From: Mucilaginibacter sp. cycad4
Lineage (GTDB): Bacteria > Bacteroidota > Bacteroidia > Sphingobacteriales > Sphingobacteriaceae
Reading direction: 5' to 3'
Assembly: GCF_034263275.1 (NCBI RefSeq)
Contig: NZ_CP139559.1
Span: 2,232,001-2,296,000 of the forward strand
DNA: 64,000 nt
This document shows positions 37,601 to 45,685 of this stretch, piece after piece (position 1 is the first letter of the stretch; every line of letters starts with the position of its first letter). A program made the translations under genes and the position numbers. Under the pieces are notes generated by a model that saw nothing but the letters and a program-made list of their open reading frames with translations, was not told the DNA's origin and did no database searches.

Positions 37601-38831
37601 TAAAATTCTGTAAAAACTCTTCGTTTGGATTATATTGGATAATAGTAGCTGTATCTGAAAAAAGCTGATCGTTTACAAGATTGACAAAACCAGAATTCGA
37701 CCCAATAGTTGGTGTAACGATAACAATATTCTGATCCAGCAAGGGTTTCATGTCATTTTTCCGCAAATCAGAAAGCCACGCCCTAATTTGTTTATTGTTT
37801 TCCTGCAAAAACTTGCCTACTCGGATATAATAAATATAATTTTTATTATCCTTGGTAAAATGCCGTCTATATACGATCGGCTCTTGCCTCCCGGATACTT
37901 TTTTTATGCTAAAGAGCTTATAAGCATTATTGACTTCTGCATAGTCAAATGTTTTAGGGTATCCAAATATCAAATTCGGCGTTACTGCACTGGCTTTGGT
38001 TTCAACCAGGCATTCTTCGACAGTGGGTACCTGAGGATAGCATTGCAAACACTCGTCTATCTTTTGCCATTCGGTTCTAACAGATATAAAAAACCGTTGA
38101 AGGATCTTTTTTGAAGGTCTCTCAAAACCTTGGAACCAGGTGTCGTCAGATTCGCCCAATTGGTTATCAAAATGCTGCATTTCGATGTACCGTCTGTCAT
38201 GATCGTAGATTTCCCACCCAAATTGCTTCTCAATATCCCCCTGGCTAAACTCCCGATACCCGTCCAATCCCTCGTTGGATATGATGATACAGTTGATAAC
38301 CGGATCATGGAAGACCAGATTCAAATTTCCAAAGCGTTCATGCTGCAATATTTCCTTCATTTCACCCTGTATCTTGATTGAGGTTGAAAAGGTTGTGCTT
38401 ATTGGAAATAGTGACAATATATTCCGCCCTATTTTGTCCGGGTTCTTCAAAAATATCCCTTCTTTGGTATAAATATCGTGGTTGAAGATCTCCCGTTTGA
38501 GCTTATATTTCTCGGCCAAATAATCATTGAGCATTTTCCTTACGTTACTCACAAGCAACTCTGAATAATTTTCGTATCCCAACAGTGTAATTATCGATTC
38601 TTTTGCATTGGAACGATCACTTCCCAGCGTTTTCTGAATAAGGGCATCAAACTGGGATAAAATGTATTTGACTATTAAAAATGCAAATCTGTTTGTATAA
38701 AAGCTATTATAAAATAATCGTTTTGCATAATAGTAATCTTTGATATGCAGGTTAGAACCAAGCTCAAAATGTCCATTGGGGATTTTATATCCCGTAATGT
38801 TCCTAAAATATTTATCCTTATTAAATTTCAT
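34647..38831 (-). CDS. Giant protein with phosphoribosyltransferase-like domain and C-terminal GHKL-ATPase-like domain
   Basis: The protein has 1394 residues and no signal peptide. Residues about 14-40 (YKIPNGHFELGSNLHIKDYY) resemble the opening of orotate-PRTase-like enzymes. Around 420-430, AVIFVDDVVSTTNS has the form of a type I PRTase PRPP loop: hydrophobic strand, Asp-Asp, then Ser/Thr-Thr. A long helical middle (about 540-1130) has no family I know. The C-terminus (about 1270-1394) reads ELVFEILYNIKKHA as an N-box and DGLNLIYNII as a weak G2-box of a histidine-kinase-like ATPase. There is no visible phospho-His dimerisation domain. Its ATG overlaps the end of the upstream GHKL gene by 11 bp. 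Confidence 0.72.
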   Translation of the reverse strand: MKFNKDKYFRNITGYKIPNGHFELGSNLHIKDYYYAKRLFYNSFYTNRFAFLIVKYILSQFDALIQKTLGSDRSNAKESIITLLGYENYSELLVSNVRKMLNDYLAEKYKLKREIFNHDIYTKEGIFLKNPDKIGRNILSLFPISTTFSTSIKIQGEMKEILQHERFGNLNLVFHDPVINCIIISNEGLDGYREFSQGDIEKQFGWEIYDHDRRYIEMQHFDNQLGESDDTWFQGFERPSKKILQRFFISVRTEWQKIDECLQCYPQVPTVEECLVETKASAVTPNLIFGYPKTFDYAEVNNAYKLFSIKKVSGRQEPIVYRRHFTKDNKNYIYYIRVGKFLQENNKQIRAWLSDLRKNDMKPLLDQNIVIVTPTIGSNSGFVNLVNDQLFSDTATIIQYNPNEEFLQNFKIFYADILNSADAVIFVDDVVSTTNSLSDINFFIKNARSDNKGIDCCINLINRVGYYNYTKLQEKLKSGSTPKLTVKKFFSFVNVNVTPVVYRNKFPYIVLGEKFKELAQKSVLDSMRIHFKEKERLFEPLDIGRQFDKLEDDDHPKALFQFLFLHEFNKIFTVKSRGDAYVHAELIERAFGLNRQESYEAIIEQILTKDQNNSLTSFLSDYPVFRHELRNALFKICTLDPYIHHHFIKQSVFKWVLNSLIEIVDKILADGKVEDVFFQARKGNESTAYSAFQNFKFLLKRGAKLKMNYIYSIDMLNAIRFVLIGIERVKENRHFHISENSISLLEEPQYRVLVDPIRTKAIFPVEFITYYVGLLEELIIEHEAKALQLVVNIKKIIDRNLIATGSGKTLKNSYNDHFTQLLRLLVIENTFIFHTSSDKFLNKAERLILFSDSNTDEFIGKLNAFERTYSFQFANNMLSRFDFVDGRTVYKPEASIFMSFQYMILLKALLRNDLQENKNSVSIKDKLTKILELICQILEVKNGGTFLAIKHKNRRQLTQTDDVVLVGEYRNEESFEFMGDDLSQESLLFKVFDGVSEKKNRYILSTFELSLDSKSNYHFRENEQVHQYNLSALYEFQVKNTYKNIFYLRIADIAIDQHNGGFETASQAVICVYNNMLNEDERQALIKVLTNAPNLADQRAIPFGRKEPDVIIPPSYERFDPKKIRQLLLLRNDLNDFINHHLNNDSLRAYIEILNKNKYYYTLKHGTVVYETLVKNYLKKLQTADTISGVKENANFLKVAITYLMNKVNLMTIAAKLFDMKDDQYPVLVRHKLKEFADEIEQSYKYILTMEQDNLNFLEDVGLVVFDRSGIPEEFAERKFSFCKNLMKELVFEILYNIKKHAVNPNPFEINDDNKLIITVALVEIKKNYYVQVTNNFSDKSETFIKGLSDNLLKRRNTDGLNLIYNIINIISKRMIFLEEQADIFKIYIPLSFD

Positions 38832-41220
38832 GGATTTTATTGTCTATAGGAACATTAATCAATGAGCGCGTTGTCTCTTCGAACAGACTGATTTTGGCAT
38901 TGCCTTTAATCAGTAACTCAAAGTTTAAAAGCTTTTTACTTTTTGAGAAAAAGTAGCTTTCTGTCGTATCTAAATCACGCATGTCTGCAACCGGAAAGCG
39001 CTTGCAATCAACAACACTGTTGAAATTCAAATGATACAGACTGACTTCGTCATTTAGTTTGACAAACTGTTGGTAGTTCGCACCCGTTAATAGATGATTA
39101 AACCAAAAGACACCCTCATTGTAATCAATTGGCAGATAACATAAAATAAACCTGCCTTTTTTCCAGAACCCTACAACTTGATCTGGAATGCTGTCAAAAA
39201 GTTTAAGAATATTTATGATTTCCACGTAGACTATTGGGTTTAAGCCATAGATAATGACATCCCTAAAAAAGTCAGACGAGAACTGTATGTTGGCTAAGAA
39301 GCGAATCCAGTCACTAGAATTGTTTAGTATTTCATTGAGGTCATCCGCATTAATGACCATAATGCTATCTCTGGGATATCTGGCCATTTGAAGTTTAAGT
39401 TCATCTAATTTGGCATATTTATCTGATGAGACTTTGGTACTGTCGAAATTTACACGAGAAAGATTTCTATTGGCATTCTCATTGACTCCATAATTATGTA
39501 GCTCAAGGAATACCGATGAGGATATGCTTGTTTCTTTATAGATCATATCGTCCTCCAACCGGCGCGTTTGCAAAACTTCTTTCATTGGAATAATAAAATT
39601 GTAATGCGTGCCAAGCGGCATCATTTTTTCAGTATTCCTTTTTACGATCCCAGTCTCCCCCACAAACATATAGCAGCCCTTCGGAACATTCTCTTCAAGG
39701 TCATTGGAAGAAAAACCAACAAAAGCTTCCTTCTCGTGCAAAATTGTTTGCGAAAAAATCAAAAGGCCAAGACGAGCTTTAGTTCGGTTAATCTGATGAT
39801 ATAATTTTATCGAATTATAATTAAAGAAATCACTTAATCCAAAATGCTCGATCTTTTCGATGTCATCGTTGTATTCATTCGCCAATGACTCATTCAACAT
39901 ATCATCGGTGACCGAAACCGTAAAAAGATCTCTTTCGTTTAATAGGCTTTGCTTATAAGATTTTTTGACACTGATAGTGCCAGAATCTATTACATTAATA
40001 TCTAGAAACCGGTGGCTGGAATCAAACTTTTGAAGCCAGTCCTTATCAATGCTTTTGAGACTCACTATAGACTGATACTTGTATATTCTAGCAGTTATGA
40101 CATCATGCCTCGCCTTTGTGTGCTCAACTACATTTTTGGCTAATTCTTCGAGCCCATAAGCTATATCCTTAACATATCCAATAATTCGTTCCAGATTTTC
40201 CTGATATATATTGATGTAGGTTACTTTTAAATGCTTGTTGTCTGCGGCCAATTGTTCGACTTCATGTTCTTGAAAAAAAAGAGAAACCTTAGCTAACATA
40301 TCGTCTCTGCCTGTTGGAATTTTAAAAAGTTCACTATTACTGATAATCAATGAAAAAAAATAGGCTTCTACATCACTGAAGTAAAACGCCCCTGTCTCAT
40401 TAAGCACATTAATTACCGCTTTTCTAAAAACCACCGTGCTTTCTGTATCTTCCTTCGAATTGACAATCGACGAGCCAATCTGATAATCACTAACAACACC
40501 ATGGTGCAGATCGATATACCAGCGCAAGACGTAGAGGTCATAAAGTGCTTTCAGGAAATATAATCCACTAAGCTCATTTGCTGTCCAGTATTGTAAAGGC
40601 CCCCTCTTTTCCTTGTACAAATGCTGCATTTTCGAAAAAACAACTTCTCTGTCTGTTGCAGTAAAAAGATCATGAGCACTTCCATTTAATGTCGCATTTA
40701 AAATAGACAAGTAATCGTTATTCTTATTTTTTTTACTAAACAAATCGTCTATCGTTTGAAGATTAATGGGCAACGGAGGGATATAAGATATAGATTGGGA
40801 AATTTTTCTAACTCTATATTCTATATTATTCTTATATAGTCTAAATACCTCTTGCTTAGCAGTAATGATAAAGTGTAGACGGTGTTGGTTCAGTTTGAAA
40901 AAATAATTATTTCGTTCTTTTTCGTCAAAATAAGGATAGTATATTTTTATAGTAATATTGGGAAAATCTGCTTTTAACAAGGCTAAATAAGAAAGAAAAA
41001 GAAGATCAAATGCCTCGTTTGTTTCATCAAAACTTGAGTTTGCGATAAACCTAATTTCCAGCTCCTTCAATTCTTCTAAAAATGTAAAGCCTTCTTTATC
41101 CTTTTGCTGGAGTAACTCCTTATATTCGTTAATTATTTTTGCCAATACTATATTATTTACAATTGACTTTATAACGATGCTGAGCTTATCACTCTTGCGA
41201 TATTGTTGAAGCAGACTCAT
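38821..41220 (-). CDS. GHKL-ATPase-like (histidine-kinase-fold) protein, first gene of operon
   Basis: The ATG is at 41220; an in-frame TTG lies at 41226. The protein has about 799 residues and no membrane span. A helical N-terminal half has no family I can name. Near residues 355-366 GLEELAKNVVEHTKA is an N-box, near 408-415 DINVIDSG is a D-box (G1), and LGLLIFSQTI further on may be the G2 helix. This is the nucleotide-binding pattern of GHKL ATPases (gyrase, Hsp90, kinase, MutL). No H-box is seen, so it is unlikely to be a classic kinase. The C-terminal 250 residues look alpha/beta. It overlaps the PRTase gene by 11 bp, which implies coupled translation and perhaps a complex. Confidence 0.72.
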   Translation of the reverse strand: MSLLQQYRKSDKLSIVIKSIVNNIVLAKIINEYKELLQQKDKEGFTFLEELKELEIRFIANSSFDETNEAFDLLFLSYLALLKADFPNITIKIYYPYFDEKERNNYFFKLNQHRLHFIITAKQEVFRLYKNNIEYRVRKISQSISYIPPLPINLQTIDDLFSKKNKNNDYLSILNATLNGSAHDLFTATDREVVFSKMQHLYKEKRGPLQYWTANELSGLYFLKALYDLYVLRWYIDLHHGVVSDYQIGSSIVNSKEDTESTVVFRKAVINVLNETGAFYFSDVEAYFFSLIISNSELFKIPTGRDDMLAKVSLFFQEHEVEQLAADNKHLKVTYINIYQENLERIIGYVKDIAYGLEELAKNVVEHTKARHDVITARIYKYQSIVSLKSIDKDWLQKFDSSHRFLDINVIDSGTISVKKSYKQSLLNERDLFTVSVTDDMLNESLANEYNDDIEKIEHFGLSDFFNYNSIKLYHQINRTKARLGLLIFSQTILHEKEAFVGFSSNDLEENVPKGCYMFVGETGIVKRNTEKMMPLGTHYNFIIPMKEVLQTRRLEDDMIYKETSISSSVFLELHNYGVNENANRNLSRVNFDSTKVSSDKYAKLDELKLQMARYPRDSIMVINADDLNEILNNSSDWIRFLANIQFSSDFFRDVIIYGLNPIVYVEIINILKLFDSIPDQVVGFWKKGRFILCYLPIDYNEGVFWFNHLLTGANYQQFVKLNDEVSLYHLNFNSVVDCKRFPVADMRDLDTTESYFFSKSKKLLNFELLIKGNAKISLFEETTRSLINVPIDNKIHEI

Positions 41221-41567
41221 TTGCAATTGCCTAATTTTCTTTTACATAGAAATACACCCAGGATTATATTTTCAAACGAATAGTTAGAAAGCGATAGAAA
41301 TCGTGACTCCATAGTGATTTTGGTTACCGGTTATTGGTTATTGTAATATGCAAAAAAATAGTTTAAATACTAAAATTCTTTTCGATCCACCACAAGTAAT
41401 AAATTACAAACAAAATTTGCCGATATCATATTCTATTTACTGTAGGAGAAAGCAACTCATAATCATATTCACCATTGAATGTGGTGTTCCACTACACTTC
41501 ATTCATTAATTCCCAGCAGTTACAGTTTGGTGTTTATTACAACCCGGCATTAATATTATTCTAATTG
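41221..41567. other. AT-rich intergenic region upstream of the operon
   Basis: These 347 bp contain no protein-like frame. A short tandem GGTTATT motif (near 41329-41343) and a possible minus-strand promoter (TTTG, 18 nt, TATTTCTA close to 41240-41270) are the only features noted. The region must hold the operon promoter because the gene before it (41568-42602) reads in the same direction. Confidence 0.4.
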
Positions 41568-42602
41568 TCAAGTTTTTAACGTTGACGTTACTACATGCAG
41601 GAAATTTACCGTCTGCCTTAATAATTCCAGATTTTGGGAGTTAATTCCATCGGTATTAAAATGCATTACATCGTTGCGAATTTTTCGCACCTCTTCCAAT
41701 TGCTTTGCTAGCACCCCTCTATCAACATTTATTTTAAGTTTTTCAAACTTCTTGGGATCTTCCATTAGTTTTACATATTGGCCAAATGTTAAATCAGAAA
41801 TGTTATTGATTTCCCTTGACTTTTCCTCCAATTTTTCCGAAAAAATTAAATCTTCTTTTTCAAACTTATTACCTAGCATTTTTCGGATATGATTCTCAAT
41901 TTGTTCAATTATCAGGAACGGCTCCGCCATTGATATAAATTGTTCCCCAATATCTGTCGCTGTAACTATCCCGCTTATCGTACGGTCTTTTTGTCTGACG
42001 AGTACAACTTCCTCTTCTAACACAAATTTCACTGCGTTAAATAAAAGCTCATCATGATCCAAAATGGTAACGTCTTCCTTGCAATCGGAAACAGTAGTAC
42101 AACTTTTGCCGAGTGCGAGCGCTCGGCCAATAGATTTCCAGCTTACGATTCCATCTACATCTCTTTGATTATTCAAGATAGGTAACTGGGAAAAGCTATG
42201 CATGATCATTAGCGTAGTAGCCTCAATGACTGTTGTATTTCGGTTAACGCTAATCAAACCGTTTCCAGTCCCTAGTTCCTTTACTTTATTGAGATTTGCC
42301 GCTTTCAATAAGCTCAGTCGCGGCGTCGGATCAGTTTCTACAACTGAATTATCTGATTTGCCATAGCCCACTTTCGGTTTAGGCTTGATCTCGATTTCCC
42401 CATAGAACCAAGCACTACCAAATTCAGGTTCGCATATTAGTTCATATTTTTCCAATAAGTCGTTTACGGATTTGATTACGCGCCATCCTCGCCGGGAAAC
42501 ATTTAAATATTGGGTAGCTATATAGGGAAAAGTTCTAACAGGCTTTTGAGTTTTTCTTACGTCCGCGAGGATTTCTTCAAAATTGGATTTAGGTTCTGAC
42601 AT
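41568..42602 (-). CDS. CBS-pair protein with C-terminal HEPN-like domain
   Basis: The 344-residue protein has an N-terminal domain (1 to about 80). Two CBS motifs follow (about 105-220), with GNGLISVNRNTTVIEATTLMIMHSFSQLPI and DGIVSWKSIGRAL. The helical C-terminal domain (about 225-344) contains IRNDVMHF, which fits the R-x4-H motif (R309, H314) of HEPN RNases and HEPN-like Swt1 domains. CBS pairs sense adenine nucleotides, so a nucleotide-gated RNase is a reasonable guess. It lies between the PRTase/GHKL operon and the PIN-like gene, and diverges from the latter across 182 bp. Confidence 0.72.
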   Translation of the reverse strand: MSEPKSNFEEILADVRKTQKPVRTFPYIATQYLNVSRRGWRVIKSVNDLLEKYELICEPEFGSAWFYGEIEIKPKPKVGYGKSDNSVVETDPTPRLSLLKAANLNKVKELGTGNGLISVNRNTTVIEATTLMIMHSFSQLPILNNQRDVDGIVSWKSIGRALALGKSCTTVSDCKEDVTILDHDELLFNAVKFVLEEEVVLVRQKDRTISGIVTATDIGEQFISMAEPFLIIEQIENHIRKMLGNKFEKEDLIFSEKLEEKSREINNISDLTFGQYVKLMEDPKKFEKLKINVDRGVLAKQLEEVRKIRNDVMHFNTDGINSQNLELLRQTVNFLHVVTSTLKT

Positions 42603-42784
42603 TGACTTATGAGGTAACTTAAGCGTTAAAATAGGTCACTTGGAAATCAAATATACAAATTAATAATATTCAAGTAGATTTGGGAGATATTACGTCAACC
42701 GAGTAATAACACCATAAATATTACAGTATATTATCTTAATCGAAATCCAGGTTTAATCTATACCCGCATTTGACTTTTAAAACA

Positions 42785-43843
42785 ATGCTTCCAGTCAGTC
42801 CTATAGATCAATATATAGCCAATCAAAGTCCCGGCATTAATGCAACCATTGGGACCCGTAAAACCATATATCTCGACATGAACTATTGGATTTTGCTAAG
42901 AGACCAAGGTGCTCTTGATTATTCAAAAGGCAGGGAACTTTTAGATAAGGCAATTGATCTTGTCAGGTCAAAAAAATGTATTTTTATAGTAAGCGAAATG
43001 ACTTACTATGAGATTATTAAACAAAGTGATGCCGTAACCAGAACGAACACCCTAAAGATTATAGAACAACTTTCGGAAGGAATTTCATTGGTCGGCATGG
43101 AAACCCGTATAGTAAATGAATTGATTTTTTGGCTGAATAATAAGTTAAATAAACCGACACAACCAATTGAACAATCCATCTGGGCAAAATTCCAGCTAAT
43201 TATTAAATACAATGAGCTACTGACTCTTCAATTCACAGTTAACAACGCGACGCATCAAAACGCCATGTTTGATTATTGGAGTAACTTCTCAATCCCTGAT
43301 GCAGTCAACAACGAATTTCTACTACAGCACCCTTTTCACTATAAGGACAATATAGTGGAATTGAATTTAAATAAAGAACTATATAAGGATCAGAATAAAA
43401 CTCCGGTCCAGATGTTCTTATCCGAACTGGCCGGACATCTTGATGCTTGTAATCCTTTATTAGAAAAGGCTTTGTTGCAGGATTTTTTCAACAAGACAGG
43501 CCGTTATCCTGCCGAAAAAGAAAGAAACCCGGAACTAATCCATGAGTTTAGGGCGGCTATATTCTCAAATTTCATAGCAAATCAGATCGGCGCTTATTTA
43601 CCGTTTTTTAATATTTACTCTACTTTGTTTGGCAAATTCCGTTGGAATAAAAACCGGAAATATAAAGATGGAAACGACACTTTAGATGTTATGCACGCCT
43701 GCGGTGCGCTTCCATATTGTGACTATTTCTTCACCGAAAATGAGCTAGGTACTCTTATTAATCAAGAAAGATTCAATCAATTGTACAATTGCCAAGTGGC
43801 AAGTAAACTGGCGGATGTTTTTAACATATTAAGTACTATTTAA
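42785..43843 (+). CDS. PIN-like domain protein
   Basis: The start is ATG 42785; the in-frame TTG at 42770 is less likely. The 352-residue protein begins with a short tail. TIYLDMNYWI follows (D31, the first PIN acidic residue), then FIVSEMTYYEII (E76). Near the end DTLDVMHACGALPYCDYFF (D301, D313) matches the last two PIN acidic positions. A long helical insertion lies between. PIN domains are metal-dependent RNases, and this large form without an antitoxin beside it looks like a defence-island nuclease rather than a VapC. The Asp-Met-Asn opening differs from the usual Asp-Thr-Asn. Confidence 0.65.
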   Translation: MLPVSPIDQYIANQSPGINATIGTRKTIYLDMNYWILLRDQGALDYSKGRELLDKAIDLVRSKKCIFIVSEMTYYEIIKQSDAVTRTNTLKIIEQLSEGISLVGMETRIVNELIFWLNNKLNKPTQPIEQSIWAKFQLIIKYNELLTLQFTVNNATHQNAMFDYWSNFSIPDAVNNEFLLQHPFHYKDNIVELNLNKELYKDQNKTPVQMFLSELAGHLDACNPLLEKALLQDFFNKTGRYPAEKERNPELIHEFRAAIFSNFIANQIGAYLPFFNIYSTLFGKFRWNKNRKYKDGNDTLDVMHACGALPYCDYFFTENELGTLINQERFNQLYNCQVASKLADVFNILSTI

Positions 43844-43920
43844 TTATCCTCCAGCAATTCATGATTTCGCGGCTTTTAAAAGCTGATCAAATCGGAGTAC
43901 AAGTTGACTATTCAAGCCGA

Positions 43921-43948
43921 TTGATAACAAGTATTTTTGATAACTTTG
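43921..43948 (+). promoter_or_regulatory. Canonical Bacteroidota promoter of the SEFIR gene
   Basis: TTG (43921-43923), 17 nt, then TAACTTTG (43941-43948) matches the TAnnTTTG -7 consensus exactly. The gene starts 35 bp after it. The gene is therefore probably transcribed on its own. Confidence 0.7.
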
Positions 43949-43983
43949 TTAACGTACTCATCTGAACCTTATATCTAAAAAAA

Positions 43984-45420
43984 ATGTCTAACAAGAAAGC
44001 TTTTATATCTTACAGTTGGAGTAATCCGGCTCACGAACTTTGGGTATTACAACTTGCACAAAGACTTGTCCATGATGGTGTCGATATTATTTTGGACAAA
44101 TGGCATCTGAAAGAAGGGCATGACAAATTTGCTTTTATGGAAAGCATGGTACATGCTGCAGATATTGACAAAGTATTAATCATATTGGATAAGAAGTATA
44201 GTGAAAAAGCTGATGGTAGATCAGGAGGTGTCGGTACGGAAACAACCATCATCAGCTCCAAGGTCTATGAAAGCACAACACAGGAAAAATTCATTCCTAT
44301 AGTTGTGAAAAAGGACGAAAATAGAAATCCTTTCTTACCCGTCTACCTTACCAGCAAAATTTACATTGATCTTTCAACGGAAGAGCATTTTGAAAGTGGA
44401 TATGAGCAACTTTTAAGAAATATTTACCAGTTACCCCGACTAACTAAACCCAAGTTAGGTTCACCCCCTAAATATTTAATGGAGGAAACTCCGATGAGTT
44501 TTAAAACCACTACCATGGCAAGAGCTTTCGAGACTCAAATCGATAAGCACCCGTCACGGATTAATTTACTCGCAAGGGACTTTTTTGATGAATTTTTCAA
44601 AGACCTAAAAGAATTTAAATTGCAACTTGGAAGTTGCAATAACCGTGATTTTCCTGAAACCCTTTATAACAACTTGGTTAAATATACGCCCTTACGCAAC
44701 GATTTTATTATTTTTATTGATAAATTGGCCAAAACTGGAGAAGAGTTTGATATCGATATTTTAATCGGCTTTTTTGAGCGACTCCCAATATTGTTATACC
44801 CCGATGTTACTGTTGGATCTTGGTATGGAAGTGATTTTGTCAATTATAAGTTTATCATTGACGAATTGTTTACCTATACAATTGCACTGCTTTTAAAGCA
44901 GGAAAATTATAAATTAATGTCAGAACTCTTACATGCTTCGTATTTCATTCGTGATAAATACAAGACCGGTAACACTCCCGTTGATTATTCCTCTTTCCGT
45001 CATAATATAGCCGATTTCAATGAGTATTATGTTAAAATCCACAATCACCCATTCCTGAATCCACAAGCGGATTTTCTAATTTCACGGTTACCGGATACGT
45101 TAAGTAAGAAAGACTTTACAGACGCGGATATTCTTTGTTATTTTATTGCTCAATTGAATGGCAAAAATTGGTTCCCCCGCACTTACATCTACCGGGATGA
45201 GGATTCCGATTCTTTGCCAATTCTCAACAAACTGCTTTCAAAGCGTCATTTTGAAAAAGTTAAGGGTATTTTTAATATTGACACATCGGAGGAATTAACT
45301 GCAAAGATCGTTGCCTTGGGGGAAAAGAAAAGTGCGCAGAGCGGCTATTCAAATTCACATAGCAGAATGCCTGGTATAAGTAATTTTATTGATGAACAAA
45401 AGATCGCCACGCTTAGGTAA
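43984..45420 (+). CDS. SEFIR/TIR-like domain effector protein
   Basis: The 478-residue protein has an N-terminal SEFIR-type TIR fold (4 to about 150). It opens KKAFISYSWSNPAHELWVLQLAQRLVHDG and continues to DIILDKWHLKEGHDKFAFMES. Later strands read DKVLIILDKKY and FIPIVVKK. The remaining 320 residues are helical and unassigned, perhaps a ligand or target recognition module. TIR and SEFIR domains in bacteria act as NADases or signalling adaptors in anti-phage systems. The gene has its own promoter and closes the AT-rich island on the right. Confidence 0.82.
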   Translation: MSNKKAFISYSWSNPAHELWVLQLAQRLVHDGVDIILDKWHLKEGHDKFAFMESMVHAADIDKVLIILDKKYSEKADGRSGGVGTETTIISSKVYESTTQEKFIPIVVKKDENRNPFLPVYLTSKIYIDLSTEEHFESGYEQLLRNIYQLPRLTKPKLGSPPKYLMEETPMSFKTTTMARAFETQIDKHPSRINLLARDFFDEFFKDLKEFKLQLGSCNNRDFPETLYNNLVKYTPLRNDFIIFIDKLAKTGEEFDIDILIGFFERLPILLYPDVTVGSWYGSDFVNYKFIIDELFTYTIALLLKQENYKLMSELLHASYFIRDKYKTGNTPVDYSSFRHNIADFNEYYVKIHNHPFLNPQADFLISRLPDTLSKKDFTDADILCYFIAQLNGKNWFPRTYIYRDEDSDSLPILNKLLSKRHFEKVKGIFNIDTSEELTAKIVALGEKKSAQSGYSNSHSRMPGISNFIDEQKIATLR

Positions 45421-45510
45421 TTGAAAGGAAGAGTATATAACAATGAAAGACGGTAATTCAAACGCCAACATTAACGTAAAAACAATGGAAATATTTGCGT
45501 CCCTAGCATT

Positions 45511-45588
45511 ATGAAAGATATAAATGAATTAATACAATACCACTAGGAAAGTGAATTTTTGGATTTTAAACTGGAAGAATACTTGTAA
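45511..45588 (+). pseudogene. Fragment of an AlbA_2/Schlafen-like ATP-binding protein gene
   Basis: From ATG 45511 the frame reads MKDINELIQYH, a TAG at 45544, then ESEFLDFKLEEYL and a second stop. The ESE.LDFK string is the N-terminal signature of AlbA_2 (Schlafen-type) domain proteins. Only the first 25 codons remain and they contain a nonsense codon, so this is a decayed remnant at the island edge. The short length limits certainty. Confidence 0.5.
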
Positions 45589-45685
45589 CTCCAATTCTAA
45601 AACAGCAAATAACAAATGTTCGATTATCCCACTCAATTGACACCTTTGTTAAATTAACAGACCGCATTATCCATATTTCAATGCT

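Noticed and set aside
34647..41220. Classic two-component system
   Set aside because: No H-box, no sensor or membrane span in the GHKL proteins and no DNA-binding output on the REC-like protein.
43921..43948. Ribosome-binding site before the SEFIR gene
   Set aside because: The stretch before the ATG is A-rich without a Shine-Dalgarno match; the visible signal is the promoter.
45443..45512. A 22-codon frame after the SEFIR gene
   Set aside because: Too short, with no similarity or start signal; the overlapping AlbA_2-like stub is the better explanation.
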